A stretch of DNA of 64,000 nucleotides from an uncultured Pelagibacteraceae bacterium. GTDB taxonomy: Bacteria; Pseudomonadota; Alphaproteobacteria; Pelagibacterales; Pelagibacteraceae. The notes under the pieces were generated by a model. The model did not search any database and was not told where the DNA came from. It saw nothing but the letters and a program-made list of their open reading frames with translations. The DNA is taken from assembly GCA_902520685.1 (NCBI GenBank), contig CABYPE010000003.1, forward strand, positions 1-64,000, written 5' to 3'. Positions 12,373 through 22,330 of this stretch are shown here, piece after piece; the stretch's first letter is position 1, and each line of letters begins with the position of its first letter. Made by a program: the position numbers and the translations under genes.

Positions 12373-13296
12373 ATGGCCAATAAAATTATTTTTATGGGTA
12401 CGCCAATGTTTGCAGTACCTATTTTAAAATCTTTATATCAAAATGGATATCCAATTTCACATGTTTATACTCAACCTCCTCAAAAATCTCAAAGAGGACA
12501 AAAGATAAATAAGTCCCCCATTCAAGGTATTGCTGAAACCTTAAATTTAGAATTTAGAGCACCAAAGCACCTAAAAGATAACAAAGAAGAATACGAATAT
12601 TTTAAAAGTATAGATGCTGATCTTGCTATAGTTGTAGCTTATGGTCAAATAATTCCAAAGGAATTTTTAAATTTAACAAAAAAAGGATTCATAAATATTC
12701 ACGCATCCTTACTTCCAAAATGGAGAGGAGCAGCACCTATACAAAGATCAATAATGAATCTTGATAAGGAAATAGGTTTTAGCATAATGAAAATAGCCGA
12801 ACAATTAGATACTGGCCCAGTATGTAATGCTTATAAAATAGATTTAAAAAATGATTTAAATGCTAGTGATGTTGCCGATAAAATATCCTTAATAGCAGCT
12901 GAAAAAATATTAGATAATATTGATAATATATTAGAAGATAAAGCAAACTTTATTGAACAAGATCATTCAAAAGCGACTTATGCACCTAAAATTCAAAAAA
13001 TAGAGGGTGAAATTAATTGGAACAATAATTCTAAAAATATCATTGGAAAAATAAATGGGCTGTATCCTGTGCCAGGTGCTTTTTTTATTTACAAAGGGGA
13101 AAGATACAAAATTTTAAAAGCAGAACCTGGAAATGGCATCGGTAAGACAGGTGAAGTTATTTCAGATTATTTGGAAATTGCTTGTGGAGATAAGCAATCA
13201 ATTAAAATTAAAGAAATTCAGAGACAAGGAAAAAAACCACAAAATATTGGAGAATTTATGCTTGGGTCTCAAATAAAAAAAGGAATAATTATTTAA
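12373..13296 (+). CDS. fmt: Methionyl-tRNA formyltransferase
   Basis: IFMGTPMFAVPIL; INIHASLLPKWRGAAPIQRSI. Confidence 0.95.
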   Translation: MANKIIFMGTPMFAVPILKSLYQNGYPISHVYTQPPQKSQRGQKINKSPIQGIAETLNLEFRAPKHLKDNKEEYEYFKSIDADLAIVVAYGQIIPKEFLNLTKKGFINIHASLLPKWRGAAPIQRSIMNLDKEIGFSIMKIAEQLDTGPVCNAYKIDLKNDLNASDVADKISLIAAEKILDNIDNILEDKANFIEQDHSKATYAPKIQKIEGEINWNNNSKNIIGKINGLYPVPGAFFIYKGERYKILKAEPGNGIGKTGEVISDYLEIACGDKQSIKIKEIQRQGKKPQNIGEFMLGSQIKKGIII

Positions 13297-13297
13297 A

Positions 13298-14038
13298 ATG
13301 TTTAGATATCAATTGTTGATTGAGTATGAGGGAACAACCTTTAGAGGTTGGCAAATTCAAAAAAAAGGAAAAACTATTCAAGGACTCATTCAAGAAAAAA
13401 TTTCTATAATATTGAAAGAAAAAATTATTTTATCTGGATCTGGAAGGACAGATACAGGTGTTCATGCATTAGAACAATCTGCTCATTTTGAATGTAAAAA
13501 AAGAATCGCAAATTATGATAAATTTTTAAAATCCATAAATCATTTTTTGAATAAAGATTTAGTTACTATCCTTAAAATAAAAAAAAAGAATCAGAATTTC
13601 CATTCAAGATTTTCTGCAAAAATGCGAATATACAAGTATATTATTATTAATCGATTGAGCAGACCTGTATTAGATAAAAATAGAGGTTGGCATATCATGA
13701 ATGAGTTAGATTTGAAAATCATGAAAAAAGCAGCAAAAAAATTAGTTGGTACAAATGATTTTTCTACATTTAGAGCCTCAAGCTGTAGAGCTAAAAGTCC
13801 AATTAAGACTATGAAATTGGTTAAGATTAAATCTAAAAATAATAAGATAGAAATAGAATTTCAATCTCAATCTTTTTTACAAAAGCAAGTCCGTTCAATG
13901 GTAGGTTGTCTAAAATATGTAGGTGAGAAGAAATGGACTTTAAAAAAGTTTATAAGTGTAATGAATTCAAAAAAAAGAATTTTATGTGCACCACCAGCTC
14001 CTCCTGAAGGTCTTTATTTAGCGAGAGTTATTTATTAA
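13298..14038 (+). CDS. truA: tRNA pseudouridine synthase A
   Basis: YEGTTFRGWQ; GSGRTDTGVHAL; SFLQKQVRSMVG. Confidence 0.95.
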   Translation: MFRYQLLIEYEGTTFRGWQIQKKGKTIQGLIQEKISIILKEKIILSGSGRTDTGVHALEQSAHFECKKRIANYDKFLKSINHFLNKDLVTILKIKKKNQNFHSRFSAKMRIYKYIIINRLSRPVLDKNRGWHIMNELDLKIMKKAAKKLVGTNDFSTFRASSCRAKSPIKTMKLVKIKSKNNKIEIEFQSQSFLQKQVRSMVGCLKYVGEKKWTLKKFISVMNSKKRILCAPPAPPEGLYLARVIY

Positions 14039-14509
14039 TCTTTTTTTATTACTCATTGCAAATTTTTTATTAATTCGCCATCGAGATTCTGCTCTTACAA
14101 TATAACCACAACAGATTTTAGATTTACATTTACAAGGAAATTGTTTGTAATTTTCATCAAAACCAAAACCGTAATCACAAGTAAACTCCTCTCCTTTTTT
14201 AATATCTTTTATTGCTTTGACCCAAATTTTTAGTCCTTTACCATCATAATCACAATTATTATCACATGAATGATTAATTAAACCTGCTGTATTCCATGGA
14301 AAGTCTCCATCAAGATCATATCTTTTATTAATAGTGAATAAGTAAATTGGCTTTCCGTTATCGTATTTATCTGACTCTTCAGTTTGTTTCTTAGTAATTA
14401 GTTTACCCAAATAATCTATTATTTTTGTTCCTTCTTTTATATCTCTAGTGGCATAAAGTCCTCTACCTTTTTTATCAATAGCTGATTTTTTAATTCTATA
14501 TGATTTCAT
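14018..14509 (-). CDS. SET-domain protein lysine methyltransferase-like
   Basis: GRGLYATRDIKEGTKI; LINHSCDNNC; KGEEFTCDYG; post-SET Cys cluster CKCKSKICCGYI. Confidence 0.88.
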   Translation of the reverse strand: MKSYRIKKSAIDKKGRGLYATRDIKEGTKIIDYLGKLITKKQTEESDKYDNGKPIYLFTINKRYDLDGDFPWNTAGLINHSCDNNCDYDGKGLKIWVKAIKDIKKGEEFTCDYGFGFDENYKQFPCKCKSKICCGYIVRAESRWRINKKFAMSNKKRLINNSR

Positions 14510-14539
14510 GAGAGTGATTTATCTTGAACTATATATTAA

Positions 14540-15463
14540 TCAATTAAATTCTATTAGTGCATTAACGTGTTCATTAGCGCTTTCAGCTAGAGCATTTAAA
14601 TCATATCCACCTTCAAGTATAGAAACAACTTTACCTTTAGTAAATTTATTAGTAGCTGATAAAGTTCTTCTAGTTATCTCATAGAAATCTTTTGAGTTTA
14701 ATTGAAATTGAGCTAATGGATCATCTCTATGTGCATCAAAACCTGCTGAGAACAATAGAAAATCAGGCTTATATTCAACTAATCTTTCTAAAACTCTATC
14801 AAACGCGTTAAAGTATTGTTCTGAGTTTGTACCCGCCGGCAAGGGAATATTTAGTGAATTATTAAAATCACCTTTATCTTTATCAGTTCCTCCTCCAGGA
14901 TAAAAAGGATATTGATGTGTAGAAATGTATAATGAATTTTTATTGTGACGCATTACGTCATAATTACCGTTACCCCAGTGAACATCAAAATCCACACATG
15001 CGATTCTTTGATATTTGTATTTACTAATTAAATAGTTTGTAGCCACCCCAGCATTTGAGATGCAACAAAATCCCATTGCTTTATCTTTTTCCGCATGATG
15101 CCCAGGAGGCCTCGCTAAACAAAATGCATTTTGAAATTGATTATTTTCTATGCCATCTATTGCTTTAATTGTTGAACCTGCTGCTTCAAAGACAGCTTTT
15201 TTACTTTCAGGTGATACTACAGTATCGCCATCTAAAAACTTGAGACCTTTTTGAGGAAAAGAATTTTTTAAATTGTCTATATAGTTTTTTGAATGTGTCA
15301 TAGACAATATATCTTCAGGTAAATTACTTGGTTTTTCCCAAACTAAGTCTTTTCTTTTTTTTAATTTTTCTTTTATGGCAATTACTCTTTTGGGTTGTTC
15401 CGGATGACCATCTCCAGTGTTGTGTTTTTCAAAAGAATCAGAACTTATGATTGCAGTTTTCAT
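14540..15463 (-). CDS. Histone deacetylase family / acetylpolyamine aminohydrolase-like
   Basis: ARPPGHHAE, CVDFDVHWGNGN, SAGFDAHRDDPL, LEGGYD. Confidence 0.9.
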   Translation of the reverse strand: MKTAIISSDSFEKHNTGDGHPEQPKRVIAIKEKLKKRKDLVWEKPSNLPEDILSMTHSKNYIDNLKNSFPQKGLKFLDGDTVVSPESKKAVFEAAGSTIKAIDGIENNQFQNAFCLARPPGHHAEKDKAMGFCCISNAGVATNYLISKYKYQRIACVDFDVHWGNGNYDVMRHNKNSLYISTHQYPFYPGGGTDKDKGDFNNSLNIPLPAGTNSEQYFNAFDRVLERLVEYKPDFLLFSAGFDAHRDDPLAQFQLNSKDFYEITRRTLSATNKFTKGKVVSILEGGYDLNALAESANEHVNALIEFN

Positions 15464-16617
15464 TTAAAATAATTTTGCAGAATAATTGTATAAATCTTTG
15501 TTAAATTTTTTAAATCTTTTATAGATACCGCCTCATCAACTTTATGCATAGTCTTTCCTACCAAACCAAACTCTAAACCTGGTGATATTTTTCTTATAAA
15601 TCTTAAATCTGACGTTCCTCCAGTAGTAGATAATTTTGGTTTTATTTTAGTAATTTTTTTTATAATGTTTTGTATCATATATGTTGTTTCGTTAGGTTTT
15701 GTTAAAAAAGCTTCTCCAGAAATTCTATAATTAACTTTAAATTTTGATTTATTCTTTTTATTTATTTTAACAAAAATTTTGTTAAGTTTTCTTTTAATAG
15801 AAGTTGAAGAATGTTTGTTATTAAACCTTATATTAAACGTTGCTTCAGCTTTTGCTGGAATAATATTATCAGCAGTGTTATTAATATTAATTTTAGTCAC
15901 TTCTAAGTTTGTGGGCTGAAAATTTTTTGTACCTTTATCAAATATAATTTCTTTTAATTCTTTTAAAATTTTAACAATTATAGTTGAAGGATTAATTGCT
16001 CTTTGAGGATATGCCACATGTCCCTGTAATCCAAACACAGTCAAATTACCAGTTAAACTCCCCCTGCGACCAATTTTTATCATCTCACCTAATTTATTTG
16101 GATTTGTTGGCTCACCCACTAAACAGAAATTAATTTTTTCCCTCTTTTTTTTGAGGTATTCGACTACTTTTTTCGTTCCATTAACTGCATCACCTTCTTC
16201 GTCTCCGGTAATTAATAAACTAATTGATCCATTGAATTTTTTATTTTTTGATAAAAAAAGGCTTAGGGCAGAAACAAAAGCTGCAATAGAACTTTTCATA
16301 TCATTTGCACCTCTTCCAATTAAATATCCCTTTTTAACAGAAGGTTTAAATGGATTAATTGTCCAGTTTTCTGTATTTCCTGGAGGAACAATATCGACAT
16401 GACCTGCAAACATAAAATTTGGTTCTTTATTCCCTAATCTTGCATATAAATTTTTTACAGGTTTATAACCTTTTTCTGTAAATTCTAATATTTTTGTTTT
16501 GAAACCTAACTTTTTTAATTTTTTTTCTAAAAATTTCATTATGCCTGCATCAACCGGAGTAATAGATGGAAACCTAATCAGCTCTTTAGCTAATTGAAGT
16601 TCATTAATTTTTTGCAT
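15460..16617 (-). CDS. dapE: Succinyl-diaminopimelate desuccinylase
   Basis: FAGHVDIVPPG; GDEEGDAVNGT; TTGGTSDLRFI. Confidence 0.93.
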   Translation of the reverse strand: MQKINELQLAKELIRFPSITPVDAGIMKFLEKKLKKLGFKTKILEFTEKGYKPVKNLYARLGNKEPNFMFAGHVDIVPPGNTENWTINPFKPSVKKGYLIGRGANDMKSSIAAFVSALSLFLSKNKKFNGSISLLITGDEEGDAVNGTKKVVEYLKKKREKINFCLVGEPTNPNKLGEMIKIGRRGSLTGNLTVFGLQGHVAYPQRAINPSTIIVKILKELKEIIFDKGTKNFQPTNLEVTKININNTADNIIPAKAEATFNIRFNNKHSSTSIKRKLNKIFVKINKKNKSKFKVNYRISGEAFLTKPNETTYMIQNIIKKITKIKPKLSTTGGTSDLRFIRKISPGLEFGLVGKTMHKVDEAVSIKDLKNLTKIYTIILQNYFK

Positions 16618-16618
16618 T

Positions 16619-17446
16619 TTATTCTCTTAAAAGATCATTTACTGATGTTTTTGATCTTGTTTTTTCATCAACTTGCTTAATAATTACGGCACAATATAAA
16701 GATGGTTTTGAAGGATCGTTTTTATCTGGTAGTGAACCCGGAACTACTACAGAATAAGGTGGAATTTTACCATAAGAAATTACACCAGTTTTCCTATCAA
16801 CTATTTTTGTTGATTGACCAATATACATCCCCATACTTAAAACGGATCCTTCGCCTACAATTACTCCTTCTACTACTTCAGACATAGCTCCTAAAAAAAC
16901 ATTGTCCTCAATTATTGTTGGTAAAGCTTGAGCAGGTTCTAACACACCACCAACACCTGAACCAGCTGATATATGGCAGTTCTTTCCAATTTGACAACAG
17001 CTGCCCGCTCTTGCAAAAGTGTCAATCATTGTGCCCTCATCAATATATGCGCCTATATTTACATAACACGGCATAAGTACAGCATTCTTACCAACGAAAG
17101 ATCCTTTTCTTACAGGTGAGTTAGGAACCATTCTAAACCCAGCTTTCTCATGATCTTTTTTTGACCACCCAGCTGTTTTACCTTTTAACAAATGAGATTT
17201 ATCGTACCAACTGCTATATGGACCATTCAAATTTTCCATTGGATAAATTCGGAAACTTAACATAATTGCTTTCTTTAGATGTTGGTGCGTAATCCATTTA
17301 TCATTTATTTTTTCAGCAACACGAGATTTGCCACTATCCAAATCACTTATTACCTGATTGATGGCATCTTTTAATGATTTATCTGAATTTTGATTTACCT
17401 GATCTTTATTTTCCCAAGCATCATTTATAACTTTTTCTATAGACAT
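16619..17446 (-). CDS. dapD: 2,3,4,5-tetrahydropyridine-2,6-dicarboxylate N-succinyltransferase
   Basis: Hexapeptide-repeat protein; VRKGSFVGKNAVLMPCYVNIGAYIDEGTMIDTFARAGSCCQIGKNCHIS. Confidence 0.95.
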   Translation of the reverse strand: MSIEKVINDAWENKDQVNQNSDKSLKDAINQVISDLDSGKSRVAEKINDKWITHQHLKKAIMLSFRIYPMENLNGPYSSWYDKSHLLKGKTAGWSKKDHEKAGFRMVPNSPVRKGSFVGKNAVLMPCYVNIGAYIDEGTMIDTFARAGSCCQIGKNCHISAGSGVGGVLEPAQALPTIIEDNVFLGAMSEVVEGVIVGEGSVLSMGMYIGQSTKIVDRKTGVISYGKIPPYSVVVPGSLPDKNDPSKPSLYCAVIIKQVDEKTRSKTSVNDLLRE

Positions 17447-17449
17447 AAT

Positions 17450-18139
17450 TTACTGGCTTTTTAATAACCTTATTTCTTTTAGAAATAAAGACAGATTTTC
17501 AATTTTATGGGAAATATAATCTTTATCTGAGTCAATCTTTCCAAAATGTTCATCATTGATTAACCAAACAGTTATACATCCTCTTTCATGCCCAATTCTT
17601 AGATTTTTGGCAATATCTTCAATATAGACCGTTTCTTTAGGATCAATACCAAATTTTTTTACCATTAAGTCAAAGGTTTTTGCTTCTGGTTTTGGAACAT
17701 ATCCAGCATCTTGGATATCAAAAACTTTGTCTCTTCCAAATAAATCATACACACCAAGGTGAGTTAAAATATTTTTTGCATGGTCAGCACTGCCATTGGT
17801 AAAAATAAATTTTTCCATATCTAATTGCTCAAGTTCATTTCTCATAATCTTATCCTCTTTCATAAATGAAAGATCAATATTATGGACATATTGTAAGAAT
17901 TCTTGAGGCGGTATATCATGATGAATCATCAAACCATTCAAACTTGTATTATATTTATAAAAATAATTTGTCTGAAGTTCTTTTGCTTCATTCATATTTA
18001 TTTTTAGTCTTTCTGAAATAAACTCTGTCATTTTCTTTGATACTTGGCCAAATACTTTTTCTAAAGAGTAGTTGTTATGTTTTCCATAGCAGACACCATC
18101 AAGATCTAATAAAAGATATTTTTTTTCTTTTATATTCAT
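17450..18139 (-). CDS. HAD-family pyrimidine 5'-nucleotidase-like hydrolase
   Basis: LLLDLDGVCYG; FTNGSADHAKNIL; KPEAKTFDLMV; VYIEDIAKN. Confidence 0.82.
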   Translation of the reverse strand: MNIKEKKYLLLDLDGVCYGKHNNYSLEKVFGQVSKKMTEFISERLKINMNEAKELQTNYFYKYNTSLNGLMIHHDIPPQEFLQYVHNIDLSFMKEDKIMRNELEQLDMEKFIFTNGSADHAKNILTHLGVYDLFGRDKVFDIQDAGYVPKPEAKTFDLMVKKFGIDPKETVYIEDIAKNLRIGHERGCITVWLINDEHFGKIDSDKDYISHKIENLSLFLKEIRLLKSQ

Positions 18140-19002
18140 TTTCTTATTAGAGTGCCTGACCCTTTGTCTGAAAGTAATTCAAATAATATTGAATGATTTT
18201 TTCTTCCATCAATAATTACAACTCCTTTGACACCATTATTTGCAACATCTAAACAATTTTTAATTTTTGGTATCATTCCACCAAATATTGACTCATTTTT
18301 TATTAATTCATTAACTTTATTAGTATTGATTTCAGATATTAATTTATTATCATTATTCAAAACACCCTCAATATCGCTCATTATTATTAATCTTCTAGCT
18401 TTAAGTTTTTTTGCTATAGCACCAGCAGCTGTGTCTGCATTAATATTGAAAACTTGATTATTTTTATCTAACCCTAAAGGAGCTACAACAGGAACCTTTT
18501 TTTCTTTTACTATTTGTTCAATAACTGATTGGTGTATTTCTTTCGGAGTACCAACATATCCAAGCTTTTCGTTCTCTTGCTCAACTATTAGAATATTAGT
18601 TTGTTGATTTGTTATTCCTTGACTATCACAATTATTGTTTTTAAGTGCATCTGTTATTTCTTTGTTAAAAATATTTAAAACTTCCTCAACAATGATAATA
18701 GATTTTTCATCTGTAACTCTTAATCCATCAATGAAATTACTTTTAATTCCTGCTTCTTTTAATTTGATTGATATTCTTTTTCCACCTCCATGAATTATAA
18801 TAGGGATAAAGCCTAATTTATTTAGTATTGAAATGTCATTGATAAAATTATTAAATAAATCCTGATTAACCAAAACACTACCACCACATTTAATAACAAT
18901 ATATTCATCATTATATTTTTCTAAATAATTTTTTACTTCTTCAAAAGAAGGGCCTTTTACTGGTAAGATTTTTTTAATTTCTTCCTCTGTAATCTTTGAC
19001 AT
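18136..19002 (-). CDS. argB: Acetylglutamate kinase
   Basis: VIKCGGSVLV; PIIIHGGGKRISIKLKEAGI; NINADTAAGAIA. Confidence 0.94.
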   Translation of the reverse strand: MSKITEEEIKKILPVKGPSFEEVKNYLEKYNDEYIVIKCGGSVLVNQDLFNNFINDISILNKLGFIPIIIHGGGKRISIKLKEAGIKSNFIDGLRVTDEKSIIIVEEVLNIFNKEITDALKNNNCDSQGITNQQTNILIVEQENEKLGYVGTPKEIHQSVIEQIVKEKKVPVVAPLGLDKNNQVFNINADTAAGAIAKKLKARRLIIMSDIEGVLNNDNKLISEINTNKVNELIKNESIFGGMIPKIKNCLDVANNGVKGVVIIDGRKNHSILFELLSDKGSGTLIRK

Positions 19003-20684
19003 TAAGTTACAGTTTTAACTGTTGTTCTTTTCATTATAAAGAGTTGTTGCGCCATAGTTAAAATATTATTTACTGTCCAATAAATTACTAATCCACTAGG
19101 GAATGGTGCAAGGATTACAGTTAAGAAAAGTGGAAAAAATTGGAAAATCTTAGCCTGCATAGCGTCAGTTGGCGCTGGATTTAGTTTTTGTTGAATCCAC
19201 ATTGATACACCCATAGCTACTGGCCATGCACCAATGACTAAGAAAGATGGAACATCGTAAGGTAATAAACCAAATAGATTAAATAAACTTGTAGGATCAC
19301 GTTCACTTAAATCATGTATCCATCCATAGAAAGGCATTTGTCTCATCTCAATTGTTACAAATAAAACTTTGTATAATGCAAAAAAAACAGGGATTTGTAC
19401 TAATATTGGTAAACATCCAGACATAGGATTTACACCCTCTTTTTTGTACAAAGACATCATAGATTTTTGGAGTTCCATTTTATCATTTTTATGAAGCTCT
19501 TTAAGTCTCACCATCTCTGGCTGAAGTGCTTTCATCTTGGCCATGCTCCTAAATGAAAAATTAGCTAGTGGAAAGAAAGCTAATCTAATACAAATTGTGA
19601 TAGCTATAATTGCTAACCCATAATTTCCGAGCAATTTAAAAAAATAATCAATTCCATAAAATAAGGGCTTTGTAATAAAATATAAAAATCCCCAATCAAT
19701 AACTAAATCAAATTTATCTATTTTTAATTGTTCAGCATAACCATCAACAACATCTACTCTTTTAGCAGCAATAATGATCTGCATTTCGTCTTCAATTGAT
19801 GAGTTACCTTCAAGCTCAAAAGGTTGAGTTGCTATATAATTTGCTCTAAATTTATCTTTGTAGTCAAAAGTAACTTTAAATTCTTTGTCTCTTGGGGGAA
19901 TTATAGAGCTTATCCAGTACTTATCTCCAATACCAAACCATCCTTTGTTAGCATTTTTACTAAATTTTTCCTCCTCAATATCATCATAGTCTTCTTCAAT
20001 GAGCTCTCCATCAAGTGCTGCCAACATTCCTTCATGTAAAATATAAAAATTTGAAATACCTTCAGGAATTTTATTTCTAATAATTTGACCATATGAATAA
20101 AAATCAAATTTTTTATCTGTAGAATTGACTACTTTTTGCTTAATTGTAAATAAAAACTGACTATCTAGTGAAATTTCTTTCACAAATGTAATCCCTTGTT
20201 TATTTGCCCATGATAATTTTATAGGAGCTTGTTCAGTTAGTTTATTATTCCCCTCAAGCGACCATACTGAGTCTGAATTTGGAATATCAATATTTTTATC
20301 AGAGGTTACAAATCCACTTTCAATAAAATATCCATCTTCTATATTTCTTGGATTTAATAAAACTACATTTTCATTACTTTCTAATTCTGTATTATATTTT
20401 TTAAATGTTAAGTCATCTATGACTGCACCTTTTAGAGATATAGAACCTTGAATATTGTTATTTTCAAAATTCACTCTTTTATTTTGAATTATAGATTCAT
20501 CTCTTGAAATCTGAACTAAATTTTCTTTTTGATCTAAACTAGGTGCATCAGAATTTTTTTCTATTTTATTTTTTTCAGATAAATTTTCTGTTCTTTGAAC
20601 AGGCTCTGGTGCAAAAAATAGTGAATATAAAACTATAATAGCTGTTGAGAGAGAAATTGCTGCAATTATGTTTTTTGTATCCAT
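19002..20684 (-). CDS. yidC: Membrane protein insertase YidC
   Basis: N-terminal TM plus periplasmic domain; FFPLANFSFRSMAKMKALQPEMVRLKE; NPMSGCLPILVQIPVFFALYKVL. Confidence 0.95.
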   Translation of the reverse strand: MDTKNIIAAISLSTAIIVLYSLFFAPEPVQRTENLSEKNKIEKNSDAPSLDQKENLVQISRDESIIQNKRVNFENNNIQGSISLKGAVIDDLTFKKYNTELESNENVVLLNPRNIEDGYFIESGFVTSDKNIDIPNSDSVWSLEGNNKLTEQAPIKLSWANKQGITFVKEISLDSQFLFTIKQKVVNSTDKKFDFYSYGQIIRNKIPEGISNFYILHEGMLAALDGELIEEDYDDIEEEKFSKNANKGWFGIGDKYWISSIIPPRDKEFKVTFDYKDKFRANYIATQPFELEGNSSIEDEMQIIIAAKRVDVVDGYAEQLKIDKFDLVIDWGFLYFITKPLFYGIDYFFKLLGNYGLAIIAITICIRLAFFPLANFSFRSMAKMKALQPEMVRLKELHKNDKMELQKSMMSLYKKEGVNPMSGCLPILVQIPVFFALYKVLFVTIEMRQMPFYGWIHDLSERDPTSLFNLFGLLPYDVPSFLVIGAWPVAMGVSMWIQQKLNPAPTDAMQAKIFQFFPLFLTVILAPFPSGLVIYWTVNNILTMAQQLFIMKRTTVKTVT

Positions 20685-20935
20685 TATCTTTTAATATTTT
20701 TTTTTTTATTAACTGGATCAAATCCCTCACCACCACCAAGGAATTTTATTGGATGACAGGAAAGAATTCTTTTTATACTTATTAGAAGACCTTTGAAAAA
20801 ACCAAAAGTTTTTAATGCTTCAATGCTATATTCTGAGCATGTTGGCAAATATCGACATGAGTGCCCAAGCAATGGGCTAATCAAAAATCTGTATCCCTTA
20901 ATTAATTTTATTAAGATTGTTGTCAAAATATTCAT
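20684..20935 (-). CDS. yidD: Membrane protein insertion efficiency factor YidD
   Basis: [32 protein letters not shown]. Confidence 0.93.
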   Translation of the reverse strand: MNILTTILIKLIKGYRFLISPLLGHSCRYLPTCSEYSIEALKTFGFFKGLLISIKRILSCHPIKFLGGGEGFDPVNKKKNIKR

Positions 20936-20937
20936 AA

Positions 20938-21276
20938 TTATATTCTCTCTAAATCTCTAAATAAGGTTTCTTTTATAATTGTATAATTGTTGTTTAACAT
21001 AGTTGGCTTAGCAATAACAAGGTATGAATAATCAAATCTTAAAGTTATATTTTTTATTGCATCATTTACTATATTTCTCAAACGTCTTTTAATCTTATTT
21101 CTCTTGACTGCGTTGCCTATTTTTTTTTTAGTCACAAAACTAATATTAAATTTATTCTTATTTTTATTTGCAAGTTTTCCAAAAAAAATAGTTACATATT
21201 TATTTGAAATCTTTTTTTTTTTAAGAAGGTTTTTGAATTCTTCGTTTTTTGAAAGAGCAAGTATTTTGCTTTTCAT
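20938..21276 (-). CDS. rnpA: Ribonuclease P protein component
   Basis: Position between rpmH and yid[18 protein letters not shown] motif. Confidence 0.93.
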   Translation of the reverse strand: MKSKILALSKNEEFKNLLKKKKISNKYVTIFFGKLANKNKNKFNISFVTKKKIGNAVKRNKIKRRLRNIVNDAIKNITLRFDYSYLVIAKPTMLNNNYTIIKETLFRDLERI

Positions 21277-21287
21277 TTTAAATTAAA

Positions 21288-21443
21288 TTACTTTTTTTTT
21301 ACAGTTGATGAAACAGTCAAATTTTTTCTTCCTCTAGCTCGTCTTCTTTTTAGTAGCTTTCGACCACCTTTAGTTTTCATCTTTGATCGAAATCCGTGCT
21401 TTTTTAATCTTTTGCCTTTCTTAGGCTGATAAGTTCTTTTCAT
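21288..21443 (-). CDS. rpmH: 50S ribosomal protein L34 (absent from ORF track, 51 aa)
   Basis: Reverse strand reads [51 protein letters not shown]. Confidence 0.96.
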   Translation of the reverse strand: MKRTYQPKKGKRLKKHGFRSKMKTKGGRKLLKRRRARGRKNLTVSSTVKKK

Positions 21444-21475
21444 AAAAGTTGTTAAATTTTTATTAAATTTGGCTC

Positions 21476-21504
21476 TTTATAGTAATTAAATATATAAATA
21501 GCAA
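21476..21504 (-). promoter_or_regulatory. Putative sigma-70 promoter for the rpmH operon
   Basis: Reverse strand TTGCTA-N17-TATAAA upstream of rpmH ATG (21443). Confidence 0.5.
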
Positions 21505-21535
21505 ATAGAAGATTTTATTATTAACATCTAAATCA

Positions 21536-22255
21536 ATGGCAAAATCTAAAAAAATTAAATTATTTATCGGTCTATTTTATGTCTCAGTAGTAAGTTTATT
21601 TTTATACTTCATATTAACTAAATTTAGCTTTCAAGAAATAACTAGTTATGAGTTTATTAAAAATAACCGAAATTATTTTTTTGAACTTAAACAATCTAAT
21701 ATATTTTCATTAGGTATATTATTTATTTTATTTGCAACCATATGGGTTTTTGCGGCTGGTTTTGGTTCGCCTTTAGCATTGTTTGCAGGTTTTGTTTTTG
21801 GTAAATGGTTTGGTCTATTGTTTGCTGTTATAGGAATGACTTTAGGTGCAACTTTACTTTATATATTTGCAAATTATTTTTTGAAAGAAATGATAAGAGA
21901 CAAATTCTTGAATCGGTTCAAAAAACTTGAGGAAAAATTTAGGAAATCTGAATTTATGTATTTATTAATATATAGGTTTGTTGGGGGTATTCCATTTCAA
22001 ATACAAAATGTTTTACCATGTATCTTTGATGTAAAAGTTTTTAATTTTTTTTGGTCAACTTTAATAGGAATGGTTCCATCACTATTTTTAGTAATTTCTA
22101 TCGGCAGTGGACTTGAAGAAATAATTGATAAAAACTTACAAGCACCAAGTATGTTCGATTTAATAACCTCATCATCAATCTATATTCCTATGATTGCTTT
22201 TTTTGCCTTGTTAGGTATCACAATTTTTTTTAGAAAAATATTTTATAAGGACTAG
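21536..22255 (+). CDS. TVP38/TMEM64 (VTT/DedA-like) family membrane protein
   Basis: FGSPLALFAGFVFGKWFGLLFAVIGMTLGATLLYIFANYFLKE; RFVGGIPFQIQNVLPCIFDV. Confidence 0.85.
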   Translation: MAKSKKIKLFIGLFYVSVVSLFLYFILTKFSFQEITSYEFIKNNRNYFFELKQSNIFSLGILFILFATIWVFAAGFGSPLALFAGFVFGKWFGLLFAVIGMTLGATLLYIFANYFLKEMIRDKFLNRFKKLEEKFRKSEFMYLLIYRFVGGIPFQIQNVLPCIFDVKVFNFFWSTLIGMVPSLFLVISIGSGLEEIIDKNLQAPSMFDLITSSSIYIPMIAFFALLGITIFFRKIFYKD

Positions 22256-22330
22256 TGGTGCTCCCACCCTGTACTGACCAGGGAACTAGTCATTACCAAT
22301 GACTTGTTATGCCATTTAACTACAGGAGCA
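22256..22330 (-). tRNA. tRNA-Thr (GGT anticodon), genome-encoded CCA
   Basis: Reverse strand GCTCCTG-TA-GTTA..TAAC-A-AGTCA-TTGGTAA-TGACT-...-CCCTG-GTCAGTA-CAGGG-TGGGAGC-A-CCA; full cloverleaf, but T-loop atypical. Confidence 0.8.

Noticed and set aside
19824-20107. ORFs on both strands within yidC (19824-20039, 19910-20107)
   Set aside because: Overlap the YidC periplasmic domain with no independent support.
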